Shown: piece by piece, positions 1-5,534 of the stretch | Layout: each line of letters opens with the position of its first letter | Numbering within the stretch: the first letter of the stretch is position 1 | Source: Bacillota bacterium | GTDB lineage: Bacteria; Bacillota_H; UBA994; UBA5500 | Direction: 5' to 3' | NCBI GenBank assembly: GCA_012727835.1 | Contig: JAAYGE010000215.1 | Span: forward strand, 1 to 6,616 | DNA: 6,616 nucleotides | Made by a program: the position numbers and the translations under genes | Notes under the pieces: model-generated | Told to the model about the DNA's origin: nothing | The model's input: the letters and a program-made list of their open reading frames with translations, nothing else | The model's database searches: none

Positions 1-537
1 CAGCCAGTGGGCTCGGAACAATAGTAACAGAAAAAGGGCCATTAGGAATAGCAAAATGATCAATACACCGAGGCGGGTGCCCCCGCTAGCCAAAAAAGGA
101 TTAGACTTAGAAAACATTAATACTGAGAACAGATTGAGGGCCACCAGAGCACCCACACTGATTATCTTTTGCATGGCTATCAGGGCTGTCGACTGATTGG
201 TAGTAAACCCTAACCGTTCCTTAAACAAAACGGCCCGCAACACTTCACCGCCCACCTTGGCCCCCGGTGTTACCGCCTCCATGACGGTGCCTTTGGCATT
301 AATAAATACCATCAATGGAAAGGGTGCCGTTAAGCCCATTAGTTTAGCTAAACGGCACCATTGATACACCAGCAGTAACTCGGTTAGCAGCTGCAATCCC
401 AAGAGCAGTAATAACAGCGGCAAGCGTATCTGTTTCAGACTAGCAATAATCTCGGTAAAATCGGTCTTAACCAACAAGTGCGTGAGCAGGAAAAACAGGA
501 CTATGGTTAAGATCGTTCTTATGGTTTTGTTTTTCAT
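1..537 (-). CDS. Flippase-like membrane protein, LPG-synthase TM (YbhN/UPF0104-type) family, partial
   Basis: An open frame begins with ATG at 537 and stays open for 179 codons to the left edge, so the C-terminus is missing. The protein is very hydrophobic, with likely membrane segments at residues 8-23, 40-57, 118-140 and 155-174. The segment TPGAKVGGEVLRA (residues 90-102) matches the conserved P-G-x-x-G-E-x-x-R signature of the lysylphosphatidylglycerol synthetase TM region (PF03706 type), seen in MprF flippase domains and in stand-alone YbhN-like proteins. Known members move or modify membrane lipids; the substrate here cannot be told. The start is supported by AGGTGGAG four bases before the ATG. 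It lies 71 bases inside the preceding methyltransferase-like gene, in another frame, so the two are probably translationally coupled within the feo operon. Whether a C-terminal aminoacyl-transferase domain follows is outside the window. Confidence 0.8.
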   Translation of the reverse strand, partial: MKNKTIRTILTIVLFFLLTHLLVKTDFTEIIASLKQIRLPLLLLLLGLQLLTELLLVYQWCRLAKLMGLTAPFPLMVFINAKGTVMEAVTPGAKVGGEVLRAVLFKERLGFTTNQSTALIAMQKIISVGALVALNLFSVLMFSKSNPFLASGGTRLGVLIILLFLMALFLLLLFRAHWL

Positions 538-1099
538 TATTCTCCACCTTGACTTGGTACAGAACAGTTTGTTCCACATTGGTAAATTGGCTGTGCTCCA
601 CGGTCGGCAAGGAGGCAAACTGGCTTTGCTTCACAGGGCTATATAGATCGGCTAAACTCTCTTTGGCTAAACGAATCAAAATCCGATCGCCCGGTTTTGC
701 TTGCCGCTCCAAGGAGCGAATAATCTCCAGCTTCGGGGAAAGCTGCAACGCCAAGACAACCACCGTATAATGTTCCGTACTCAAGCTCAGCCCATTGCGA
801 TGCAAAATTCGTACCCGGTCGGCTAGCCCCAGCCGGTTAATCAACCTAATAGCCGACTTAACACAAACAAAATCGTTGTCCACCGCCGTAACAGTGGCTC
901 CGGTTAGTTTATGAATCAAGATAGCGGTATGGGGGCAAGGACCGCCCCCAACCACCAACACCCGATCTTTGCTGGTAATATTGGCCAATCTTACTTCCCG
1001 TCGCACCATACCGCGGTAATACAGCATCGATAAATAGTAGAAGAGAGAAAACCGACAGGCCAGATACTCAATTAGCTGAGTGATCTTAGTAATTCCCAT
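467..1099 (-). CDS. Class I SAM-dependent methyltransferase-fold protein, possibly nicotianamine-synthase-like
   Basis: This is a 210-residue protein with a Rossmann-type SAM-binding core. An N-terminal helical part (1-44) precedes motif I, VLVVGGGPCPHTAI (47-60), then an acidic strand end VTAVDND (70-76), then a strand of the type VVVLALQLSPK (113-123) followed by KPGDRILIRL. The GGGPxPxT pattern, with an intact acidic residue on the next strand, recalls nicotianamine synthase and CntL-type aminobutanoyltransferases, which use SAM as an aminobutyrate donor rather than a methyl donor. That likeness is suggestive only, because the protein is shorter than those enzymes. The ATG shares one base with the feoB stop (TAATG), so translation is coupled and the gene belongs to the iron operon. 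The C-terminal 24 or so residues are polar and low in complexity (ENNEKQNHKNDLNHS) and overlap the next gene. The substrate is unknown. Confidence 0.72.
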   Translation of the reverse strand: MGITKITQLIEYLACRFSLFYYLSMLYYRGMVRREVRLANITSKDRVLVVGGGPCPHTAILIHKLTGATVTAVDNDFVCVKSAIRLINRLGLADRVRILHRNGLSLSTEHYTVVVLALQLSPKLEIIRSLERQAKPGDRILIRLAKESLADLYSPVKQSQFASLPTVEHSQFTNVEQTVLYQVKVENNEKQNHKNDLNHSPVFPAHALVG

Positions 1100-2940
1100 T
1101 AGATCATCCCCAATATCAATGTACCGACCTTGTTGATCAATCCTCCTACCAGAATAGCCGTCACAGTAGTGGAGGCGGCAATGCCGACTGCCACCTTCGT
1201 ATCAAATTCCTTGGCTAAAATGCCAAACACCGAGAGGCAGGGTAAATACAGCAGCCCAACTACAGCGCCGGTAAACATCTGTAAGGGGGTTAGGTTCAAG
1301 GCCAAGAGGGGCGCCACTGCCATCTCCCTACGCACAATCCCTAATACTAGCCCCAATACGGCTTCTCTAGGCATACCCAACCAACCCACCATCACCGGTT
1401 CTAAGAAATTGGCGATGGCATCCAATATACCGGCTTCTTTAAATACGGCCGCTATGGCCACAGCCAATAACATGGGACCCTCCGCTTCTACTAAGAATTC
1501 TTTAACGCGAACCTTCAGCTTCACCCAATAGGCTTGCCGATCGGGAGCTAATAAGTTTGGCTCTTCGATAATTAACGGGTCAATAGTACCCTTATACAAC
1601 CGGCTGGTAATAATGCCTACCAAAAAGAAGATCAACAGGGCTACTCCTATGGTGGCCAACATCATCCAGATGGAATAACTACCGGTTAGCGACATGAGGG
1701 CTCCCGTTTGAGAAATACATGGTACGGCGAAGCAAATCATGGTTGTTACCATCAACCGCTCTTTGCGAGTAGTGGCCGCCCGCGTACCGATGATGGCCGG
1801 CACAGCACAGCCGAAGGCCAACATCACATTAATCAAGCTACCGCCTTGGACTCCCACTTTGCGCATTACGTTGTCAAACAAGACAGCTAACCGGGGCATA
1901 TAACCGGTATCTTCAAGGAAAGTGAAGACCACATAGAAGATAAGCACGTAAGGCACGATTAAAGCCAATATCCACTCGAAGCTGATGACGAAAAAGCCAT
2001 ATTCCCCTACCAAGATATTGAGCAACACACCCGGAGGAATAAAACGACTGAAAATACTTCTAAAGAAGGGAACCAATAAATTGTTTACCAAAGGCAAGAG
2101 CAGCACGGCCCGCAAGGCTTTGCCGGCACCCACCACAACTCCGAGAGATGCCAGGACCACAAGTAAAGCAATAGGAATTCCGGGCCAGGGCCGCATCATG
2201 GCTTCGCCTAGCCGATCTAAGAAACTAGGCTTCGCATTGACATCGGTTACCACTTCCCGCGCGATTTGCCGCGCCCGCTCCCAGTAGTAATCATTATCCT
2301 GCGGACGCGAAGGACAGGGTAAATGGCAGGAGGCACAACCTGCACTACAGGTGCTATAGGGCAGGATAGTTGCGTCGGCTCTCCCCTCTTCCTTGCTAGC
2401 AGGAGCAGCCGTGACCACCCGCTGCAGGGCTGCCCTGATCTCGGCGAACCCCTCCCGTTTAACAGCTATAGTAGGAATAACCGGGCCACCCAGTTTTTGG
2501 GACAAAAGGTCGATATCAATTTCCAAGCCTTGGCGTCGGGCCACGTCTACCATGTTGAGGGCATAAACAATAGGAACATTAAACCGTTGCACTTCTAACG
2601 CCAACCGCAATCCACCCTCCAAGTCGGTGGCGTTTAAAACAAAGAGAACCGCCTTCGGGTCACTTTGCATAAATCTTACCGCTACTGCCTCTGCCTCCGA
2701 AGTAGCGTTCATAGTATAGGTGCCCGGCAGGTCGATGAGATGATAGGTCTTATCCCCCAGTGGCATCTCACCTTCCATAAAGGAAACGGTCGTACCAGTA
2801 TAGTTGGAACTGACCACATAAACACCGGTGAGCTCAGAGAAGAATACACTCTTTCCCACATTGGGGCAACCCATAAGTAGTATCTTGTTTTCTCTTTCCA
2901 GTACCGATGGGTCCTCGGCCACGGTACAGTGCCTACTCAT
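1099..2940 (-). CDS. feoB: Ferrous iron transport protein B (GTP-dependent Fe2+ permease)
   Basis: A 613-residue inner-membrane Fe(II) transporter with an N-terminal G-protein domain. G1 is GCPNVGKS (24-31), G2 lies in NYTGTTV (T51), G3 is DLPG (70-73) and G4 is NMVD (129-132). The G5 position reads IAVKREG rather than the usual SAxxxxG. A linker with C198-x3-C202-x2-C205-x3-C209 follows. The membrane domain runs from about 254 to the end with some eight to ten segments in two Gate halves. FLEDTGYMPR (341-350), GCAVPAIIGTR (377-387), VRREMAV (536-542) and LPC (566-568) match conserved FeoB positions. Two departures from classical FeoB are the replacement of the SCxARLPVY-like stretch by PCISQTGALMSL (407-418) and a length slightly below usual. 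The SD lies inside the end of feoA (GGGAGGTG), the gap to feoA is two bases, and the stop overlaps the next start. Expression should follow the Fur-type operators upstream of feoA. Confidence 0.95.
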   Translation of the reverse strand: MSRHCTVAEDPSVLERENKILLMGCPNVGKSVFFSELTGVYVVSSNYTGTTVSFMEGEMPLGDKTYHLIDLPGTYTMNATSEAEAVAVRFMQSDPKAVLFVLNATDLEGGLRLALEVQRFNVPIVYALNMVDVARRQGLEIDIDLLSQKLGGPVIPTIAVKREGFAEIRAALQRVVTAAPASKEEGRADATILPYSTCSAGCASCHLPCPSRPQDNDYYWERARQIAREVVTDVNAKPSFLDRLGEAMMRPWPGIPIALLVVLASLGVVVGAGKALRAVLLLPLVNNLLVPFFRSIFSRFIPPGVLLNILVGEYGFFVISFEWILALIVPYVLIFYVVFTFLEDTGYMPRLAVLFDNVMRKVGVQGGSLINVMLAFGCAVPAIIGTRAATTRKERLMVTTMICFAVPCISQTGALMSLTGSYSIWMMLATIGVALLIFFLVGIITSRLYKGTIDPLIIEEPNLLAPDRQAYWVKLKVRVKEFLVEAEGPMLLAVAIAAVFKEAGILDAIANFLEPVMVGWLGMPREAVLGLVLGIVRREMAVAPLLALNLTPLQMFTGAVVGLLYLPCLSVFGILAKEFDTKVAVGIAASTTVTAILVGGLINKVGTLILGMI

Positions 2941-2942
2941 AT

Positions 2943-3212
2943 CTACACCTCCCGGACAATAATCTGGCTGGCGATATCTTTACCGACGGCTACTTCCCGG
3001 CTACCAACCTGTAACAAGACCGGACCGCCCATACGATAACAATACTTCTTACGAACCACACTCTTTGGACATATACCCAAGCAAGAAAGTAGAGCGGTCG
3101 CTGGTACTTCTTCTACCGTGTATTGCTTGCCTACACAGGCGCCATAAAGATCTCTAGCCTTACCATGACCATGCTGATGGCCTCGACGGCCTCCTCTGTG
3201 CCTTCTTCTCAT
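2943..3212 (-). CDS. feoA: Ferrous iron transport protein A (FeoA, SH3-like), His-rich N-terminus
   Basis: An 89-residue small cytoplasmic partner of FeoB. The core from about residue 21 (LYGACVGKQYTVEEV... LLSCLGICPKS... GGPVLLQVGSREVAVGKDIASQIIV) follows the FeoA pattern: a turn at x-G-x, a Leu-rich helix ending in LGI-P, then strands carrying GGP and a final A-x-x-I-x-V. FeoA proteins are thought to modulate FeoB through its G domain. The first 20 residues are an Arg/Gly/His-rich extension (MRRRHRGGRRGHQHGHGKAR) with four histidines, not part of the FeoA fold and possibly metal-binding. Four cysteines (26, 44, 48, 58) are more than is usual for FeoA. The ATG at 3212 follows a purine-rich SD (GGGAGGAGAGGAG) directly, which supports the extended start. 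It is first in the operon, behind a sigma-A promoter and two Fur-like boxes, and ends two bases before feoB. Confidence 0.9.
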   Translation of the reverse strand: MRRRHRGGRRGHQHGHGKARDLYGACVGKQYTVEEVPATALLSCLGICPKSVVRKKYCYRMGGPVLLQVGSREVAVGKDIASQIIVREV

Positions 3213-3261
3213 GTTCTCCTCTCCTCCCAGTCGTTTTCAGTGCATCGCCCAAAAATTAATC

Positions 3262-3278
3262 TTGAGAATCATTCTCAA
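3262..3278 (-). promoter_or_regulatory. Fur box, perfect 8-1-8 palindrome
   Basis: TTGAGAATCATTCTCAA is a perfect inverted repeat of eight bases around a single central C. It contains the 7-1-7 form TGAGAAT-n-ATTCTCA, which agrees with the Fur consensus (TGATAATnATTATCA) except for one symmetric change. It lies in the 5' leader of feoA, about 45 to 62 bases after the predicted start of transcription and 50 bases before the feoA start codon. Iron-loaded Fur bound here would block elongation or work together with the second box nearer the promoter. A Fur-family paralogue such as Zur or PerR is less likely given the feoAB context. Confidence 0.85.
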
Positions 3279-3302
3279 TATGTCCGCATAAATTAAATCG
3301 GC

Positions 3303-3319
3303 GTGAAACCGATTCTCAA
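3303..3319 (-). promoter_or_regulatory. Second, degenerate Fur-like operator
   Basis: The plus-strand sequence GTGAAACCGATTCTCAA keeps a perfect right half of the neighbouring Fur palindrome (ATTCTCAA) but a degraded left half, with 12 of 17 positions shared. It begins about four bases downstream of the predicted feoA transcription start. Its centre is 41 bases from the centre of the perfect box, close to four helical turns, so both would face the same side of the DNA. Binding by Fur is inferred. Confidence 0.55.
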
Positions 3320-3329
3320 TTTCATTTAA

Positions 3330-3358
3330 ATTATACTAGATCACTAGGTCTTTGTCAT
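3330..3358 (-). promoter_or_regulatory. Sigma-A promoter of the feo operon
   Basis: On the minus strand, ATGACA (3358-3353, five of six matches to TTGACA) and TATAAT (3335-3330, perfect) are separated by exactly 17 bases. Transcription would start near 3323, giving a leader of about 110 bases before feoA that carries both Fur-type boxes. The promoter sits immediately after the terminator of the preceding rtcB/DUF2680 unit, so the feo operon should be insulated from it. Confidence 0.82.
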
Positions 3359-3363
3359 CATCT

Positions 3364-3411
3364 TATATAAAAAATATAACTCGGGTTCCAACAATATTGC
3401 TGGAACCCGAG
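3364..3411 (-). terminator. Rho-independent terminator after the DUF2680 gene
   Basis: Two arms, 3401-3411 (read on minus as CTCGGGTTCCA) and 3380-3390, form a perfect 11-bp stem. The loop itself contains the small palindrome CAATATTG. On the minus strand the stem is followed by TTATATTTTTTATA, while the plus-strand side has no T-tract, so it acts in the minus direction. It starts nine bases after the DUF2680 stop codon. Confidence 0.9.
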
Positions 3412-3419
3412 GACAATTA

Positions 3420-3755
3420 TTAGCCAGGAACCTCTTGCATCTGCCGTGGCTTACTCTTCAGTTCTTTGTTTTTGCCTTTCCCTTTCTTCTCGAACTTCTC
3501 AAATCTGTGCTTTAGCTGCCATTCAAAACGCTCATCCAGCTTCTGCTTGTATTTTTCACCCTCTTCGGCTGTCAGCTTGCCGGCAGCCACCAATTTATCA
3601 ATAACCTGTTTACGCAGGTCATGAATTTGACGCCGCAGAGCCAATATTTCTTCTGCCAGCTCCTCATCGTCGAAGGCGGCTAGCACGGCGGGGGTAGGAG
3701 CAAATGCTACCATAAATAGAGCTGCAAGCAATAGGACGGCTAACCCCTTTTTCAA
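3420..3755 (-). CDS. Secreted DUF2680-family protein of unknown function
   Basis: A 111-residue protein with a classic signal peptide: MKKG, a hydrophobic core LAVLLLAALFMVAF, and a likely cleavage site after PTPAVLA (V at -3, A at -1). The mature part is highly charged and helical (DDEELAEEILALRRQIHDLRKQVIDKLVAAGKL then TAEEGEKYKQKLDERF), the pattern of DUF2680 (PF10925 type) exported proteins of Firmicutes. The tail is Lys/Gln-rich. A longer frame opens at GTG 3773, but those six codons contain the ribosome binding site AAGGGAGGTGAG, so the TTG at 3755 is the better start and gives a standard MKKG signal peptide. The 88 bases back to rtcB hold no convincing promoter or terminator, so the gene is probably co-transcribed with rtcB. 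It ends at a strong terminator. Its role is unknown; a coiled-coil or extracytoplasmic binding function is only a guess. Confidence 0.78.
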   Translation of the reverse strand: MKKGLAVLLLAALFMVAFAPTPAVLAAFDDEELAEEILALRRQIHDLRKQVIDKLVAAGKLTAEEGEKYKQKLDERFEWQLKHRFEKFEKKGKGKNKELKSKPRQMQEVPG

Positions 3756-3770
3756 GCACTCACCTCCCTT
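3753..3770 (-). promoter_or_regulatory. Ribosome binding site that sets a TTG start
   Basis: On the minus strand GGGAGGTG is followed by AGTGC and then TTG (3755-3753), an ideal SD with 5-base spacing. It shows that the in-frame GTG at 3773 is not the start, since that codon lies just ahead of the SD itself. Confidence 0.8.
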
Positions 3771-3843
3771 CACAGCTATTGGAGCCTGTCAGCCATGCTG
3801 GGGCAAGGAGTCGTGCTTTACTCTGCTGCACGCCGAAGATCTA

Positions 3844-5280
3844 TTATTCGCCGCTACCTTTAATTACGGCTAGCGGTACCACCCGCGCCACCTTTTCCAC
3901 CATACCGATATCGGCTAGCACATAGACCACCCGGTCGATATCCTTGTAGGCGGTAGGCGCCTCATCAACAATTTGACGGTAATTATCCGCATTGGTGATG
4001 ATGTCGCCCATGCTTTGCTGGAAAACCTCTTCCCCAATACTGCGTCGGGCTTCCCGTCGTGACATAACCCGGCCAGCGCCGTGGTTGACTGAACAGAAGG
4101 TCTCCACCACCGGCGGCTTGCCGACCACCACATAAGAAGACGTGCCCATGCTACCGGGCAACAAGGCAGGATGCCCCGTCTCTTTGTAAACGGCCGGATT
4201 CTGTTTATGGCCGGGAGGCAAGGCGCGCGTGGCCCCCTTACGATGCACTAACAGGCTTCTTCCTTCGTGTTCCTCAAACTTGGCGATATTATGCGCCACA
4301 TCGTAAACTACCTCCAGACCCAAACGAGTATCACTTTCGCCAAATACTTCAGCAAAGGCCTGGCGCACAGCGTGGGTGATGATTTGGCGGTTGGCGAAGG
4401 CATAGTTAACAGCACAGGCCATAGCACCCAAGTAGGCCTGCCCCAATTCGCTGTCGATGGGTAAGGCAGCCAATCCCTTATTGGGTAGCTTAAGACCATG
4501 CCGCGGCGCTTCTTTTGCCATCAAGTTGCTAAACTCGGTGCAGATTTGATGGCCAAAACCACGGCTACCAGTATGGATCATAAAGACGATATTACCTGCG
4601 GTTAGACCAAGGGCTTCGGCTAAAGGGGCAGAAAAAACTTCCTCCACCCGCTGGGCTTCCAAGAAATGATTACCGCCGCCTAGCGTGCCTAACTGAACAG
4701 CCCGTTTTCGCATCCGCTTGCTCAAAGCATCCGGATTGGCGAAACGCAGACATCCATTTTCCTCCGTGTGCTCCACATCCTGCGGTCGTCCATATCCTTC
4801 TTCCACCACGGCTCGACTGCCTTTAACGAATACCTCTTGTAAGACTTGCCCCCGCCAGGTGCGATCAGGAGTAGCTGTGCCAATACCAGTAGGTACGCGG
4901 CGAGTGATGGCCCCCACCAGTTGTTCTAAATGCTTAGTTGTAACTTCTTTAGCTGGAATATTTGTTCTCAACAAGCGTACACCGCAATTAATATCCATAC
5001 CTACCGCCCCGGCGGAGACCACCCCTGTTTTAGCATCGGTGGCCATCACCCCACCGATGGGTAGACCGTAACCGCTGTGAATATCGGGCATACCTAAAAC
5101 AGCCCGATAGGTGCCGGGTAAGCAGGCGGCATCCCGCAGTTGCTTTACCGAATCTTCATCTAACGACTCCTGCAGCAGCACCTCGTCGAGATAAATCATA
5201 GCTTCCACCTGCATTTCTCCCATTTTGGGTAGGCGGTAGCGGTTTTTACCCGCCGGCTGCAAGAGTTGCAATAGACTCAT
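3844..5280 (-). CDS. rtcB: RNA-splicing ligase RtcB (3'-phosphate/5'-OH RNA ligase)
   Basis: A 478-residue RtcB, which joins RNA 2',3'-cyclic or 3'-phosphate ends to 5'-OH ends using GTP and Mn2+ through a guanylated histidine. All key motifs are visible: GMDINCG with metal ligands D96 and C99, GGGNHFLE with N204 and H205, IHTGSRG with H236, AHNIAK with H330, PGSMGTSSY (375-383), NHGAGR with the nucleotide-accepting H400, and the C-terminal AVIKG with K474. Length and motif spacing fit full-length active RtcB of the archaeal/bacterial type. The ATG follows AGAAGGGGG with a seven-base gap. Tandem stops TAA TAG end it. No archease (the activating partner) is seen in the window. The gene starts about 26 bases after an intrinsic-terminator-like hairpin, which raises the possibility of control by attenuation. 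In bacteria RtcB is tied to RNA repair after ribonuclease or toxin damage. Confidence 0.96.
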   Translation of the reverse strand: MSLLQLLQPAGKNRYRLPKMGEMQVEAMIYLDEVLLQESLDEDSVKQLRDAACLPGTYRAVLGMPDIHSGYGLPIGGVMATDAKTGVVSAGAVGMDINCGVRLLRTNIPAKEVTTKHLEQLVGAITRRVPTGIGTATPDRTWRGQVLQEVFVKGSRAVVEEGYGRPQDVEHTEENGCLRFANPDALSKRMRKRAVQLGTLGGGNHFLEAQRVEEVFSAPLAEALGLTAGNIVFMIHTGSRGFGHQICTEFSNLMAKEAPRHGLKLPNKGLAALPIDSELGQAYLGAMACAVNYAFANRQIITHAVRQAFAEVFGESDTRLGLEVVYDVAHNIAKFEEHEGRSLLVHRKGATRALPPGHKQNPAVYKETGHPALLPGSMGTSSYVVVGKPPVVETFCSVNHGAGRVMSRREARRSIGEEVFQQSMGDIITNADNYRQIVDEAPTAYKDIDRVVYVLADIGMVEKVARVVPLAVIKGSGE

Positions 5281-5305
5281 ACCATATCCCCCTTCTATTT
5301 AGTGA

Positions 5306-5349
5306 TAAAAAGGCGACTCCGTCGTGGAAAAGCTGCGGCGGGGTCGCCT
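5306..5349 (-). terminator. Intrinsic terminator or attenuator hairpin just ahead of rtcB
   Basis: Arms 5336-5349 and 5311-5324 are 14 bases each and pair along their whole length around an 11-base loop. On the minus strand there are two C-A mismatches (12 of 14 paired), and the hairpin is followed by TTTTTATCACT. On the plus strand the same two positions would be G-U pairs, but no T-tract follows directly. The hairpin stands only 26 bases before the rtcB start codon, with no promoter visible in between, so read-through would be needed for rtcB expression. Confidence 0.68.
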
Positions 5350-5534
5350 AAATGTACTTTTATAAATCTTTTCAAGGAAACGCGGTGACAATGGCCGAGC
5401 CGCCCTAACTAGTAACTTGTCGCTAACCCGCTTACTGGTCTGACTAGGCCAAACAGCGCGATTGCCGTCGCCGCCCTTGGCGAACCTAGTGTATTGCGCA
5501 AGCACTTAAACAGGCCTAGCCAATGAACCAGGCA
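5350..5534 (-). other. Structured intergenic block between the propeller gene and rtcB: leader, small RNA or dispersed repeat
   Basis: No convincing gene lies here. On the minus strand several pairings are visible. GGCTAGGCC (5521-5513) pairs with GGCCTAGTC (5450-5442) over nine bases with one G-U and encloses the other two elements. TCGCC and GGCGA (5483-5479 and 5472-5468) form a hairpin with a six-base loop, and AGTG/CACT (5506-5503 and 5491-5488) flank the palindrome TTGCGCAA. The block is followed directly by the terminator-like hairpin. It contains most of a 68-codon open frame (5505 to 5299) that is Arg/Ser-rich, lacks a clear ribosome binding site and passes through the terminator hairpin, so it is unlikely to be a protein gene. 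The block matches no riboswitch or small RNA that I recognise. Weak TTGTCA (5396-5391) and TATAAA (5364-5359) boxes are 21 bases apart, too far for a good promoter. Confidence 0.45.

Noticed and set aside
1130..2880. Several open frames on the plus strand opposite feoB.
   Set aside because: They are antisense to a well-conserved gene, have no recognisable domains and are readily explained as shadows of feoB codon use.
3359..3379. The AT-rich stretch TTATATTTTTTATATAAG considered as a promoter -10 region.
   Set aside because: It follows the 11-bp stem directly and serves as the terminator tail; no matching -35 lies upstream, and a much better promoter follows at 3358-3330.
3756..3843. A possible terminator in the gap between rtcB and the DUF2680 gene (CGTGC/GCACG hairpin on the minus strand).
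   Set aside because: The stem is only five bases with an 11-base loop and no T-tract follows, so it is unlikely to terminate transcription.
3915..5071. Open frames in other frames within rtcB on both strands.
   Set aside because: RtcB motifs are continuous in the main frame; the others lack domains and ribosome binding sites.
5381..5392. A partial T-box core (minus strand TGTCACCGCG versus TGGNACCGCG) in the leader before rtcB.
   Set aside because: The tRNA-pairing TGG is broken, the flanking AGGG is absent, the core is not part of the terminator hairpin, no Stem I could be identified, and rtcB is not a known T-box target.
5299..5505. A 68-codon open frame on the minus strand in the intergenic block.
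   Set aside because: It has no clear ribosome binding site, an Arg/Ser-rich composition, a path through the terminator hairpin and no recognisable domain. It is treated as non-coding.
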